Below the pieces are notes generated by a model. The model did no database searches and was not told the DNA's origin. It saw only the letters and a list, made by a program, of their open reading frames with translations. A program made the translations under genes and the position numbers. Positions 36,103 through 45,404 of a DNA stretch of 64,000 nt are shown piece after piece (within the stretch, counting starts at the first letter, position 1; each line of letters starts with the position of its first letter). This DNA is from G963667425 sp963667425 [NCBI: bacterium] (GTDB lineage Bacteria; UBP6; UBA1177), in assembly GCA_963667425.1 (NCBI GenBank), contig OY763407.1, forward strand, positions 2,046,001 through 2,110,000, written 5' to 3'.

Positions 36103-36130
36103 AGAATAACAAAGCGTCCTGCTAAGTCAA
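36103..36130 (-). promoter_or_regulatory. Promoter of the stand-alone receiver gene
   Basis: Minus-strand TTGACT (36125-36130), 16 bases, TATTCT (36103-36108), about 45 bases before the ATG. Confidence 0.65.
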
Positions 36131-36258
36131 CAAAAAAAGAACATTATAATTAAGATTATTTTATTTTGTCATAATTAAAAACCACATTCACAGCAAATCA
36201 TTAAAAAACCTATTTTTTATCCATATGTTTTAAAGTTTGAGCACAGTTAAAAACAAAC

Positions 36259-36287
36259 TTGAAAGAAATTTCAACTTAAAGTAACAT
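36259..36287 (+). promoter_or_regulatory. Probable promoter of the rlmI-like gene
   Basis: TTGAAA (36259-36264), 17 bases, TAACAT (36282-36287). Transcription would start near 36294, past the ATG at 36290, which argues for the TTG start at 36326. Confidence 0.5.
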
Positions 36288-36325
36288 AAATGGAAACTCA
36301 ACTTTTAAAAGAGGGAGATAAGAAT

Positions 36326-37507
36326 TTGAGTCAAAAAAAAATAACACTGAAAAAGGGAAGAGAAAAGCTCGCAAAGAACCATAATCCATGGATATTTTCA
36401 GGAGCAATTCAAGACATAGGCGGCAATGTTAATGATGGTGATTTAGTTCTTGTGGAAAGCAGCGACAGAGACTTTCTTGCATGGGGACATTACAATAGCA
36501 AGTCAGGAATAGCATTAAGACTTTTAGAATGGAATAAGAATATCATTCCGGATTTCAACTGGGTAAAAGAAAAAATATTTTATGCCTGCGATATGCGAAA
36601 ACATCTGAAAAATAAATTTAATACAATTTACAGAATTATATTTTCAGAATCAGACATGCTTCCGGGAATTATATGTGATGTTTTTGAAAATGTTGGTGTT
36701 TTACAAATTTCAACGCCAGGTTTTGACAAAATGAAATATGAAATCGCCTCTATAATAAAAGAAGCTGCAAATCTTGAATCTGTTTATGAGAAAAGTGATG
36801 GTGATGGAAGAAGAATTGAAGGCTTAACTGAATCTACCGGAGTTCTTGTCGGCAATCTTAACTCAACAAAGTTTGTAGCAGTTGAAAATTCTATAAAATA
36901 TGAAATAAATCTTCTCAGTCAGAAAACAGGATTTTTTACTGATCAGAGAAACAACAGAGAACTTTTTGGCAGATATGCCTATGGTGAAATGCTTGATATG
37001 TGTGCTTTTTCAGGTGCATTTTCAATAAATGCCTTAAAAAAAGGGGTAAAACATTCAACTTTATGTGACATATCAAAAGAATCAAAAGAGCTCATTGATA
37101 AAAACATGTCACTCAATGAAATTGATTCAGAAAAATATTCTTTCATACAGGGCGACGCTTTTGACCTTCTCAGAAATATGAAAAATGAAAGCATTAAATA
37201 TGATTCTATAGTTTTAGATCCACCTAAACTCGCTCCATCATCAAAATATCTGGAAAAAGGGCTCAAAGCATATAAGGATATAAATTTTAATGCACTTAAA
37301 CTTATAAAAGAAAATGGAATTATGGCTACTTTTTCCTGTTCAGGAGCTGTATCAATGGAAAAATTCAGAGAAGCTGTTGCCTTTGCAGCGAAAGATTCTG
37401 AAAAAGAACTTAAAATAATACATCAGCTTCATCAGGGAGAAGATCATCCAATAAGGGTAAGTGCTCCTGAAACAGAGTATTTAAAAGGTCTTTTAATCAG
37501 AGCATAG
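36326..37507 (+). CDS. RlmI-like 23S rRNA (cytosine) methyltransferase with PUA domain
   Basis: A 393-residue SAM-dependent RNA methyltransferase of the COG1092 family (RlmI-type, m5C in 23S rRNA). An N-terminal PUA domain (LKKGREKLAKNHNPWIFSGAI, GDLVLVES, WGHYNSKSGIALRLL) is followed by the EEHEE-like part and the Rossmann domain. QKTGFFTDQRNNR, then DMCAFSGAFSI (motif I) and the catalytic motif VLDPPKLAPS, then ATFSCSGAVS, are all diagnostic. I choose the TTG at 36326: GGGAG stands eight bases before it, family members start right there, and the promoter places the ATG at 36290 outside the transcript. The ATG version would add 12 residues. Confidence 0.9.
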   Translation: MSQKKITLKKGREKLAKNHNPWIFSGAIQDIGGNVNDGDLVLVESSDRDFLAWGHYNSKSGIALRLLEWNKNIIPDFNWVKEKIFYACDMRKHLKNKFNTIYRIIFSESDMLPGIICDVFENVGVLQISTPGFDKMKYEIASIIKEAANLESVYEKSDGDGRRIEGLTESTGVLVGNLNSTKFVAVENSIKYEINLLSQKTGFFTDQRNNRELFGRYAYGEMLDMCAFSGAFSINALKKGVKHSTLCDISKESKELIDKNMSLNEIDSEKYSFIQGDAFDLLRNMKNESIKYDSIVLDPPKLAPSSKYLEKGLKAYKDINFNALKLIKENGIMATFSCSGAVSMEKFREAVAFAAKDSEKELKIIHQLHQGEDHPIRVSAPETEYLKGLLIRA

Positions 37508-37529
37508 TTCAAAAGATTTTTAAATAGAA

Positions 37530-40500
37530 TTATGCTTTTACAGCTTTCTTTTCTTTTCTTCTAAGTATAAAAGACGTTACCGAAGTATAAAGAGTTGGTA
37601 TAACAACAAGCGTTACCACTGTTGAAACAAGGAGACCTGCAACAACAGCTGTACCCATTGGCTGCCAGGTTTCATGACCATCTCCGGACATAAAAACAAG
37701 AGGAAGCATACCGCATATAGTAGTTGTGGCAGTCATTAAAACAGGACGAAGTCTGCTTACGCCTCCAAATTTAACAGCATCAATAAGAGACATTCCCTTT
37801 TCTCTCTGTAGCATATTGATGTAATCTATAAGAACAATGGCATTATTAACAACAATACCTACAAGAATAATAAGACCAAGCATAGCCGGCATCGAAAGAG
37901 AAAAACCTCCTACAAGGAGACCTGCAAAAACACCTGTCATGGAGAAAGGTATAGAAACAAGAATTATAAGCGGATCAATAAAAGATTCGAACTGTGCAGC
38001 CATAACAAGATAAACAAGAATAATACCAAGAAGGAAAACAAGAAAAAGATCACCACTTGTCTCTGCCTGCTCTTTAAGGTTACCACCATAAATAACAGCA
38101 ACATCAGGAGATAGATTGAGATTTTTAATTTCTCTATCCAGATTTGCTGCAACAACACTTATCGGAACGCCATCAGCTCTTGCACCTACTGTAATAATTC
38201 TCTCTTTATTGAGCCTGTTTATAGCAAGATGTGTAGTTCCTTCTTTAATCTCCGCCACATCACGAAGTTTAACAGTATTGCCAGTCATGGTTTTCAGTTC
38301 AAGATCCTTAAGCTGTTCAAGAGAGTCTCTATCTATTTTACGAAGTCTCACCATAATATCATATTCTTCACCGTCATCTCTAAAAACAGAAGACTTACTT
38401 CCATAAAAAGCAGTTCTTACTGTAGAAGCAATCATCGAAACGTTAAGACCTACCTGACTTGCTCTTAATCTATCTATTTTTACTTCTATTTCGGGTTTAA
38501 GCATATTTGCGTCACTTGTAATATCCTTTAAACCTTTCATGTTTTTCAGAATATTAACTATTTTCTCACCTGCTTCAGATGCCTTATCAAAACTTTTATT
38601 GGCAACCTGAATAGTAATAGGCTTCTGACCACCTGAAAACATCTGAGACATACTGCTGGAAGCTCTTATGTCTATCTTTTCAAGCCCAGGAATTTCTTTA
38701 AGAATTCTATCTCTGACTTTGGCAGCATAAAAAGACATCGGAACTTTTCTTCCATTATTAAGGGTAGTTGCCTTTAAACCTGCTTTACCGGTATTTGTTC
38801 CATCAATACTTCTCGAAAATCCGCTTTCAGATTCTCCGCCTCTTGCATAAAGCATCTGAGCTTCAGGAACCTCTTCTTTCATTATTCGCATCATATGCTG
38901 GCCAATCTTTAAAGTTTCCTCAGTTTTTGTGCCCAAAGGAAGCTCATATTCTATGTAAAGATCGCCTGAATCCTGTTCAGGAATAAAGTCCATACCTATT
39001 ATACTAGGAATAGCCATTGAAATGATAAATATCACAAAGATTCCAAGTATGGTTTTCCATCTGTTTTTCAGAGTATAGGAAATTATTTTCCCATATCCTG
39101 ATTCCATCTTATCCATAAACCATTTACTGGCTCTGAAAATTACATTTTCTTTGCCATCAGCCTTTTCCTCTTTAAATCCAAGAATTCTTGAACTAACCAT
39201 AGGGGTAAGCATCATAGCTGCCATAAGAGATGCAGTAAGAGTAAGGATAACAACACCTGCAAGCTGTTTAAACATAACACCGCTTAGACCGCTTATAAAG
39301 AAAAGCGGAGCAAAAATCATAACTGTAGTAAGAGTAGAGGCTAAAACAGCACCGCCAACTTCACTGGTTCCATCTATTGCAGCCTGTACACGACTTTTAC
39401 CCATTTCAAGATGACGGGTAATATTGTCCAGAACAACAATCGAGTTGTCAACAACCATACCTATGGCAAGCGAAAGAGCCATAAGAGAAATCATGTTAAG
39501 TGTATAATTGAAACCATATAAAAAAGCAAAAGCAATAACCAGAGAGGCAGGAATAGAAAGCGCAACAATAATACTTGAACGGATTCTTCTCAAAAAGAAA
39601 ATAACTACAAGAAGAACAAAAAGCCCACCATAATAAACAGCCTGGGAAAGGTTTTCAACCATGTTTTTAATAAAAACAGAACTGTCCATAATAGTTGAAA
39701 GTTCCATTCCATGAGGAAGCTTTCCTTTCATCTCATTTATTTTTTTATTTATTGCATTGGCAACTTCAACAGTATTACTTCCAGACTGTTTCTGAATCAT
39801 CATGAAAACCATGTATTTTCCATTAAGAAGGGCAAACTGGTCAAGCTCCTTTCCCCCCCAGAAAACTTCGGCTACATCTTTAACTCTAATAAGACCTTTT
39901 GGTGTACTGGCTACAATTGAATTTTTTATCTCTTCAACATCTTTAAGCTCACCGGGGACTCTGATAGTATAATCGTAAGCACCAAGCTGAATTGAACCTG
40001 CAGGAAGAGAAAGATTATCTGCGCTTACAGCACTGGTAAGATCAGAAAGTGAAAGATTTAAAGCTGAAAGCCTCTGAGCATCTGCCGCAACTACAACCTG
40101 TTTTTCTATCTGATTAAACATAATAGCGCTTGCAACACCGGGAATTCTCTGTAGCGGTTCGGTTATATATGTCTTTATGTCGTCATAAAAAAATCTGACA
40201 TCCTCAGATTCAGAAGTGATACCGAAAAACATTACCGGAAACATCGAAAAATTAAACTTAAAAACAATAGGCTGATCTATATCATCAGGAAGTTCACTTG
40301 AAGCAAGAGAAATCTGATCTCTTACGTCATTTGCAGCTTCATTAAGATCTGTTCCATATTTAAACTGCAAAGAAACCGTAGAAACATTTTCCATAGATCT
40401 GCTCGTAATATCTTCCAGATTACTAATCTGTGAAAGAGCAGATTCCAGAACTTTTGAAACCTTTTCCTCAACTTCTTCAGCTCCGGCGCCAGGATATGCT

Positions 40501-40646
40501 GTGATAACACTAATTGCAGGCGGTTCTATTTCAGGGAAAAGATCTATAGGTATAAATTTTAGCGAAAAAAGACCAAACAAAATCATTACAGTAAAAATAA
40601 CTATTATTAATACTGGTCTTTTTACAGCCAGTTTTGGTAAATTCAT
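37530..40646 (-). CDS. RND efflux pump, inner-membrane subunit (AcrB/HAE1-like)
   Basis: A 1038-residue resistance-nodulation-division pump with the usual 12 TM helices and two large periplasmic loops. It starts MNLPKLAVKRPVLIIVIF and has DLFPEIEPPAISVITAYPGA with the E-E-V-E-x-K-V-S segment, typical of the family. The TM4 proton-relay segment is IGMVVDNSIVVLDN; the second Asp of the AcrB-type D-D pair is Asn here, as in several RND subfamilies. The second half repeats the pattern with LGLIILVGIVVNNAIVLID. It is the last gene of a tolC-tetR-adaptor-pump operon. Substrate unknown; drugs, bile-like compounds or lipids are possible. Confidence 0.94.
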   Translation of the reverse strand: MNLPKLAVKRPVLIIVIFTVMILFGLFSLKFIPIDLFPEIEPPAISVITAYPGAGAEEVEEKVSKVLESALSQISNLEDITSRSMENVSTVSLQFKYGTDLNEAANDVRDQISLASSELPDDIDQPIVFKFNFSMFPVMFFGITSESEDVRFFYDDIKTYITEPLQRIPGVASAIMFNQIEKQVVVAADAQRLSALNLSLSDLTSAVSADNLSLPAGSIQLGAYDYTIRVPGELKDVEEIKNSIVASTPKGLIRVKDVAEVFWGGKELDQFALLNGKYMVFMMIQKQSGSNTVEVANAINKKINEMKGKLPHGMELSTIMDSSVFIKNMVENLSQAVYYGGLFVLLVVIFFLRRIRSSIIVALSIPASLVIAFAFLYGFNYTLNMISLMALSLAIGMVVDNSIVVLDNITRHLEMGKSRVQAAIDGTSEVGGAVLASTLTTVMIFAPLFFISGLSGVMFKQLAGVVILTLTASLMAAMMLTPMVSSRILGFKEEKADGKENVIFRASKWFMDKMESGYGKIISYTLKNRWKTILGIFVIFIISMAIPSIIGMDFIPEQDSGDLYIEYELPLGTKTEETLKIGQHMMRIMKEEVPEAQMLYARGGESESGFSRSIDGTNTGKAGLKATTLNNGRKVPMSFYAAKVRDRILKEIPGLEKIDIRASSSMSQMFSGGQKPITIQVANKSFDKASEAGEKIVNILKNMKGLKDITSDANMLKPEIEVKIDRLRASQVGLNVSMIASTVRTAFYGSKSSVFRDDGEEYDIMVRLRKIDRDSLEQLKDLELKTMTGNTVKLRDVAEIKEGTTHLAINRLNKERIITVGARADGVPISVVAANLDREIKNLNLSPDVAVIYGGNLKEQAETSGDLFLVFLLGIILVYLVMAAQFESFIDPLIILVSIPFSMTGVFAGLLVGGFSLSMPAMLGLIILVGIVVNNAIVLIDYINMLQREKGMSLIDAVKFGGVSRLRPVLMTATTTICGMLPLVFMSGDGHETWQPMGTAVVAGLLVSTVVTLVVIPTLYTSVTSFILRRKEKKAVKA

Positions 40647-40662
40647 TTTTTACTCCATTAAA

Positions 40663-41784
40663 TTAGTTGTTAACTCTTACGGACTGACCTTCTTCAAGTC
40701 TTCTTCCGCCACCAATAACAACTGTCATATTTTCAGAGACACCATCTTTTATAATAGTATAACCATCGATTGTTTCACCAATAACAACATCAGTGGTATA
40801 AACGGTTTTGTCATCTTTAACAACATAAACAAGACCTGTCTCATTATTACGGGTAAAAATTGAGTTTCTTGGAAGAACAGGAAATTCAACTTCAGGAAGA
40901 GCAATTGTAACCCTTGCACTCATTCCGCTTTTTATCAAATGATCACCGTTCTCCATAACTATTCTTACTTTTGCACTTTTTGTAGACTCATCAATTTTAC
41001 TGTTTATCATTTCTATTGTGCCATTGAATGTTCTATCAGAAAAACTATCTATTTTTATAGTTACATCCATACCTTTTTTTACAAGAGGAATATCCATTTC
41101 GCCAACAAAGACATCAAGTTTCATTTTATTGATATCCACTATTTCAAAAACAGGAGTCTGAGGAGAAGCCATTTCTCCTACATCTTTTAATCTTGAAACT
41201 ATGTAGCCATCAAAAGGAGCCTTTATAACTGTATAACTAAACTGCTGTTGTGCATTTTTAAGCGCACTGGCAGCCGATTCTTTTTGAGCATTTACAACTG
41301 AAAGAGCAGCTTTTGTCTGTTCATATCCACTTTTTACTGCATCAAAATCACTCTTTGATATAGAATTTTGTTCAAAAAGTTTCTGATAACGTTCATAATC
41401 TGCTTCTGCTTTATTAAAAGCTGCTTCTGCCTGCTGAACACCAGCTTCAGCAGCACTCATCTGACTCTTTGCAGCAGCAAGAGCAATAGAATAATCTGTT
41501 GTATCCAATTGAACAAGCTTTTCCCCTTTTTTTACACTTGAACCTTCATCAACAAAAAATTTTGAAACTGTTGCACTTACTTTAGGGGTAAGAAACGCAC
41601 TGGTGATAGCCCTTACAGTAGCAGGCGTTTCATAATTTCTTTTAAATTTTTTATTTTCAAGATGAGTCACATTTACAAGGTTATTTTCTGCAATTCCCTT
41701 ATCTGCAACCTTTTTAGAACAACCTGAAAAAACAGCAATTAAAACAACAAGAAAAGCAAAAACCAAGGTCTTTCTTAATTTCAT
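40663..41784 (-). CDS. RND efflux periplasmic adaptor (membrane fusion protein)
   Basis: A 373-residue lipid-anchored adaptor (lipobox AVFSGC, Cys22) that bridges the pump and the TolC-type duct. Domains: membrane-proximal and lipoyl half VSKFFVDEGSSVKKGEKLVQLD (about 73-94 in total), a coiled-coil hairpin of Ala/Glu-rich heptads (about 100-175), the lipoyl return IKAPFDGYIVSRLKDVGE, the beta-barrel part and the C-terminal domain (NSIFTRNNETGLVYVVKDD). It follows tetR by 16 bases and precedes the pump by 16 bases. Confidence 0.93.
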   Translation of the reverse strand: MKLRKTLVFAFLVVLIAVFSGCSKKVADKGIAENNLVNVTHLENKKFKRNYETPATVRAITSAFLTPKVSATVSKFFVDEGSSVKKGEKLVQLDTTDYSIALAAAKSQMSAAEAGVQQAEAAFNKAEADYERYQKLFEQNSISKSDFDAVKSGYEQTKAALSVVNAQKESAASALKNAQQQFSYTVIKAPFDGYIVSRLKDVGEMASPQTPVFEIVDINKMKLDVFVGEMDIPLVKKGMDVTIKIDSFSDRTFNGTIEMINSKIDESTKSAKVRIVMENGDHLIKSGMSARVTIALPEVEFPVLPRNSIFTRNNETGLVYVVKDDKTVYTTDVVIGETIDGYTIIKDGVSENMTVVIGGGRRLEEGQSVRVNN

Positions 41785-41800
41785 TATTTATCTCCAAAAA

Positions 41801-42454
41801 CTAATTTTTACCAATTACACCATTTACAAGAAATTCAACCACATCAGGAAGCGTTTTATCATCCATGTAAAAATCCACATTTATTTTTTTCTTATATTCA
41901 TCCATCATATCTTCAGTTTTTTTTGCCATATGAAAGTAACCAACCATAAAATTAAGAAGAATTGCAGCTTTTTCCTCCAACTTATCTTTCGGAAGAGCAG
42001 GATTCAATATTTTACTAAGCAAATCTGCAATAAAATTCTTTTCTTCATTATGAATTTTTATCATTGAATCAACAAGAAGCGGAGAACTAAAAACAAACTT
42101 CTGCATTTCGCTTATTACAGAACTTGACATATTCTGAAAAAACTTAGGAACAAGACGTTCATCATGCTTAAACATTCTCATACGAAGATTCAGATATGCT
42201 TTAAGTTTATCAGTCGGACTTTTACACTTTTCAAGCTCTCTAGCTATAAGTTCAGCTATTTTTACAGCAACAAGATCCATTCCTGCAAGAATAACATCCT
42301 CTTTTGAATTGAAATAGTAATAAATCCCTGACTTTGTAATACCACATTTTCTCGCTATATCAACAAGAGTTATTTTTTCAATTCCAAACTCTTTCACAAG
42401 TTCCATAAAAGCGGCAACAATACGCTCTTTTTTTTCTGTAGCCTTATCTCCCAT
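41801..42454 (-). CDS. TetR-family transcriptional regulator
   Basis: A 217-residue TetR-type repressor. The N-terminal HTH is clear: RIVAAFMELVKEFGIEKIT, then VDIARKCGITKSGIYYYFNS (about 32-51), followed by KEDVILAG. The ligand-binding domain is helical and diverged. It is encoded inside the efflux operon, between tolC and the adaptor gene, overlapping the tolC stop by one base (TGATG). The natural reading is a ligand-relieved repressor of its own operon. A palindrome over the operon's transcription start (43820-43834) is the candidate operator. Confidence 0.92.
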   Translation of the reverse strand: MGDKATEKKERIVAAFMELVKEFGIEKITLVDIARKCGITKSGIYYYFNSKEDVILAGMDLVAVKIAELIARELEKCKSPTDKLKAYLNLRMRMFKHDERLVPKFFQNMSSSVISEMQKFVFSSPLLVDSMIKIHNEEKNFIADLLSKILNPALPKDKLEEKAAILLNFMVGYFHMAKKTEDMMDEYKKKINVDFYMDDKTLPDVVEFLVNGVIGKN

Positions 42455-43767
42455 CAGAAATCTCCTTTTTTGAGAGCATCAACATCAACGCCCATAGCAA
42501 CAGCCATATCTGAAAAAGCCATTTCCCTGCCATAGACTGCCGTAAAATAACTATTTCTGGCACTCCTGTAGGCAACCGATGCTTCTAAAAGATCCGTTTC
42601 AGTTGTAAGCTTCTCTTTATATTTATTCTCTTCTATTCGAAGATTTTCCTTAGCAGATTTTATTTCAGCCTCAGCTATTTTTATCTCTTCATTTTTTACA
42701 AGTAAATCATTATAAAGCTTTACCAGCTGAGCTTTTAACATTTTCTGAGAATCCATATTTGCGAAACGAGTCTTTACAGTATTTGACCTGGCTTTCATAT
42801 AGCCATTATAATCTCCAATCCAGTTGAAAAGCACATTCCAGCTGGCAGAAGCACCAAAAAACATTGTTCCTCCAGGTTGAGAAGAAACAGCATCCCAGTT
42901 TCTTGAATAACCTGCGACAAGAGAAAGAGTTGGAATAAAAGGCTGAAATGCTGCATTTTCAGCTTTTTCACTTGCCTCTGTAGCTTTGTTTAATATTTTT
43001 ATTTCTTTACTGTTGTTATTCTGAGAAGAAACAGCACTGTTCAAAGAAAAGGCAACCTCAGAATCAGCTACTGAAGCGGCAGCTAAATCAAAAGAATTCT
43101 CATCAACATTCATGAAAATAGCAAGCGTTGTTTTTATGTAGGCTTTCATGCCGGTAACATTCATTTTTTCTTTTTTTAGCTTTGCCTCTTCAAGTTCTAT
43201 TTTCAGAACAGCTCTGACATCTGAAACACCAGCATCAACAAAATTCTTAGCCATCGTTTTATAACTTTTTACCTGTTCCTCGCTTTCTTTTAAAACCTCT
43301 TCAGATTTTACAAGAGTCTGATATGTGTAGTACAGAGTGATAACTTGTTTTACAAGATTATTTCTTGTAAGGGATTCCTGGTATTTAGCTATTTCATAAG
43401 CCAGTTCATTTGCTCTATATCCATTCCATATACTCCATAAAGGAGTTAAAGGCTGAGCAACCGTAATATCAAAAGTTCTTGATTTATCTGGAAGCGTAAC
43501 AGGAATTTCCATTCCGGCAATAACCATAGGATCGGCTTCAGGGTTATATTTAAGAGCCGTATATTTGGCAGAAACAGATGCTGTCGGAAAGAAATTCATT
43601 AAAGCTTCATTTTTAGAATATCTGGCTTCCTCAGCTCCAGCTTCCGAAGACTTAATCTTATCACTCTCTTTTAATGTAAGAGAAATACATTTATCAAGAT
43701 CAAGCTCTTCTCCAAAAGCATTTAATAATGTAAAAAAAGATAAAAACAATATCAGTATCAACCGCAT
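42454..43767 (-). CDS. TolC-family outer-membrane efflux protein
   Basis: A 437-residue exit duct. The start at 43767 has GGAGG six bases upstream and gives a proper signal peptide (MRLILILFLSFFTLLNAFG). The frame is open 14 codons further, without an SD. The two OEP repeats are visible: EELDLDKCISLTLKESDKIK with AEEARYSKNEALMNFFPTAS, and in the second half TEASEKAENAAFQPFIPTLS and NLRIEENKYKEKLTTETDLL with EASVAYRSARNSY. Long coiled coils fit the periplasmic tunnel. It is the first gene of the operon tolC-tetR-adaptor-pump. Confidence 0.92.
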   Translation of the reverse strand: MRLILILFLSFFTLLNAFGEELDLDKCISLTLKESDKIKSSEAGAEEARYSKNEALMNFFPTASVSAKYTALKYNPEADPMVIAGMEIPVTLPDKSRTFDITVAQPLTPLWSIWNGYRANELAYEIAKYQESLTRNNLVKQVITLYYTYQTLVKSEEVLKESEEQVKSYKTMAKNFVDAGVSDVRAVLKIELEEAKLKKEKMNVTGMKAYIKTTLAIFMNVDENSFDLAAASVADSEVAFSLNSAVSSQNNNSKEIKILNKATEASEKAENAAFQPFIPTLSLVAGYSRNWDAVSSQPGGTMFFGASASWNVLFNWIGDYNGYMKARSNTVKTRFANMDSQKMLKAQLVKLYNDLLVKNEEIKIAEAEIKSAKENLRIEENKYKEKLTTETDLLEASVAYRSARNSYFTAVYGREMAFSDMAVAMGVDVDALKKGDF

Positions 43768-43819
43768 AAGAACCTCCGCAACGATTTGAACAACAGATTT
43801 TTTGAACAAACATACAAAA

Positions 43820-43834
43820 AAGTCAAAAAGACTT
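43820..43834. promoter_or_regulatory. Palindrome over the start of the efflux operon, candidate TetR operator
   Basis: AAGTC-AAAAA-GACTT is a 15-bp inverted repeat that overlaps the -10 box and expected start point of the tolC promoter. It could instead act as a weak terminator for the upstream ychF-like gene, because minus-strand RNA has the hairpin followed by TTTTTTG. Confidence 0.45.
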
Positions 43835-43859
43835 ATACTCTAAAAATTTTTAATGTCAA
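43832..43859 (-). promoter_or_regulatory. Promoter of the tolC-tetR-adaptor-RND operon
   Basis: Minus-strand TTGACA (43854-43859), 16 bases, TATAAG (43832-43837). The leader to the ATG at 43767 is about 58 bases. Confidence 0.75.
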
Positions 43860-43910
43860 CTGTAAAAACAGAGATTTATGTTATTTTTATATTAGAAATA
43901 AATGTGCGAA

Positions 43911-44933
43911 TTATACATTAAATCTGAAATTAACAATATCACCGTCTTTCATAGAATATTCTTTTCCTTCAAGTCTGAAAACACCGGCTTTTTTACATTC
44001 AGATTCACTGCCATACTTTATAAATGTTTCAAAATCAATAGTTTCAGCACGAATAAAACCTCTTGCAATATCAGAATGAATCTTACCGGCAGCATCAACA
44101 GCCGGTGTACCGTCTTTTATAGGCCATGCCCTAACTTCATCAGGGCCTGCTGTAAGAAAAGAAATAAGACCAAGCGCGGCATATGTTTCTTTTATAAATC
44201 TTGTTTTAGCCGTCTCTGTAAGCCCGAAACCTTCAAGAAATTCAAGCTGTTCCTCTGGAGAAAGTTCAGCCAGCTCCTTTTCTACTGTTGCACAAATAGA
44301 AAAAGCTGTTGTTTTCTCTTTTTTCAGAAGACCTGCCAAATCTGCAGGAATATCATTATCTCCTTCAGACTGATTAACAAGAACTATTCTTTTTTTAAGT
44401 GAAAGAAAATTATAGTTACTGACTTTTTCAAGATCTTCATCACTAAGAAATGAAAAATCAACACATTCTCCACCTTCCAAGGCATCTTTCAATTTCTGTA
44501 AAACACCAAGTTCTGGAGGATTTTTCTTTTCTTTTTTTTCTCTTTCCAGCCTCTTTTCTATTACAATAAAATCTGAGATCATTATATCTTCTATTATTTT
44601 CTTATATTCAAGACATGGATTCTTAGCATCGGAAGTCATAAGAGAATCAAAATTTCTCAGAACTATAACTAAAAGTTCTGTTTTCTGAATCATATTTTTT
44701 ATTTTAGGAGAAATAACAGCATCTCTTGATGAAGGTATTGCAAAATCTGACAGAATAAATTCAGCATATGTTTTTTTCTTTGGAGCATAAATTTCCGAAA
44801 GAGCATCAATTCTTTCATCAGGAACTTTTATTGTCCCCATATTTTCTTCTTTTTTGCCATTTTGAACACCTGTCAGAATTTCAAAAACAGATGTCTTCCC
44901 TGAAAAAGGAAGCCCTATAAGTGCAGCTCTCAT
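43911..44933 (-). CDS. YchF/OLA1-like GTPase/ATPase
   Basis: A 340-residue P-loop protein close to YchF (Obg-like ATPase, ribosome-associated). P-loop GLPFSGKTS (about 7-15), followed by GTIKVPDERIDALSEIYAPK, which is a YchF hallmark. The G4 position reads N-Q-S-E, matching the N-x-x-E of ATP-preferring OLA1/YchF rather than N-K-x-D. A C-terminal TGS domain (GPDEVRAWPIKDGTPAVDAAG, HSDIARGFIRAET, then KDGDIVNFRFNV) is complete. It is shorter and more divergent than classic YchF (~363 residues), and G3 looks altered, so it may be a related subfamily. It is a single gene with its own promoter. Confidence 0.88.
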   Translation of the reverse strand: MRAALIGLPFSGKTSVFEILTGVQNGKKEENMGTIKVPDERIDALSEIYAPKKKTYAEFILSDFAIPSSRDAVISPKIKNMIQKTELLVIVLRNFDSLMTSDAKNPCLEYKKIIEDIMISDFIVIEKRLEREKKEKKNPPELGVLQKLKDALEGGECVDFSFLSDEDLEKVSNYNFLSLKKRIVLVNQSEGDNDIPADLAGLLKKEKTTAFSICATVEKELAELSPEEQLEFLEGFGLTETAKTRFIKETYAALGLISFLTAGPDEVRAWPIKDGTPAVDAAGKIHSDIARGFIRAETIDFETFIKYGSESECKKAGVFRLEGKEYSMKDGDIVNFRFNV

Positions 44934-44966
44934 TCAAATATCTCCCAAACAAAATTTCTGGCAGCC

Positions 44967-44995
44967 AGTTTAGTCAAAGAAATAAGCTTTGTCAA
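44967..44995 (-). promoter_or_regulatory. Promoter of the ychF-like gene
   Basis: Minus-strand TTGACA (44990-44995), 17 bases, TAAACT (44967-44972), about 34 bases before the ATG at 44933. Confidence 0.65.
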
Positions 44996-45052
44996 TTTTG
45001 AAAAACCTAGAATAACTCTTGCAAAAGAAAAAAAACCGAAACAGCCTAAAAA

Positions 45053-45079
45053 ACAAAAAAAGACCTCAAAAGAGGTCCT
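45053..45079 (-). terminator. Intrinsic terminator of the tRNA-Lys/tRNA-Glu transcript
   Basis: Minus-strand GACCTC (45077-45072), loop TTTT, GAGGTC (45067-45062), then seven U residues (45061-45055). It lies about 28 bases after tRNA-Glu. Confidence 0.8.
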
Positions 45080-45106
45080 ATCTTAATTCTCTTCTACCAA
45101 AAAAAA

Positions 45107-45181
45107 TGGCAACTCCAGGGGGACTCGAACCCCCGCTGCCGGCGTGAAAGGCCGGTGTCCTAACCACTAGACGATGGAGTC
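45107..45181 (-). tRNA. tRNA-Glu (anticodon TTC)
   Basis: A full cloverleaf is readable. The acceptor stem GACTCCA pairs with TGGAGTT, the anticodon loop is CTTTCAC in a CCGGC/GCCGG stem, and the T loop is TTCGAGT in a GGGGG/CCCCC stem. CCA is encoded. The D-loop has TAGTGGTTAGGA. It lies 13 bases downstream of tRNA-Lys in one transcript. Confidence 0.95.
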
Positions 45182-45194
45182 ACTTCAAAAAAGT

Positions 45195-45271
45195 TGGTAT
45201 GGCTGCTGGGACTCGAACCCAGGACCCTCTGATTAAAAGTCAGATGCTCTAGCCTACTGAGCTACAGCCAC
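45195..45271 (-). tRNA. tRNA-Lys (anticodon TTT)
   Basis: Acceptor stem GTGGCTG with CAGCCAT (first pair G-U), D-arm AGCTCAGTAGGCTAGAGC, anticodon arm CTGACTTTTAATCAG, T-arm CTGGGTTCGAGTCCCAG, encoded CCA. It is transcribed together with tRNA-Glu. Confidence 0.95.
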
Positions 45272-45306
45272 ATTCCCAGTTCGCCGTATCAACGACCAAC
45301 GCGGCT

Positions 45307-45334
45307 ATACTAATCAAATGAGACCAGCTGTCAA
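45307..45334 (-). promoter_or_regulatory. Promoter of the tRNA-Lys/tRNA-Glu unit
   Basis: Minus-strand TTGACA (45329-45334), 16 bases, TAGTAT (45307-45312), giving a short leader before tRNA-Lys. A GC-rich discriminator (GCCGCG) follows, as is common for stable-RNA promoters. Confidence 0.65.
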
Positions 45335-45404
45335 ACTTTTTTTTAGTTTTTTTTCAACCGAACTAAAATATCAAAAAATATCAGCGTGTTATACATCAAA
45401 AAAA

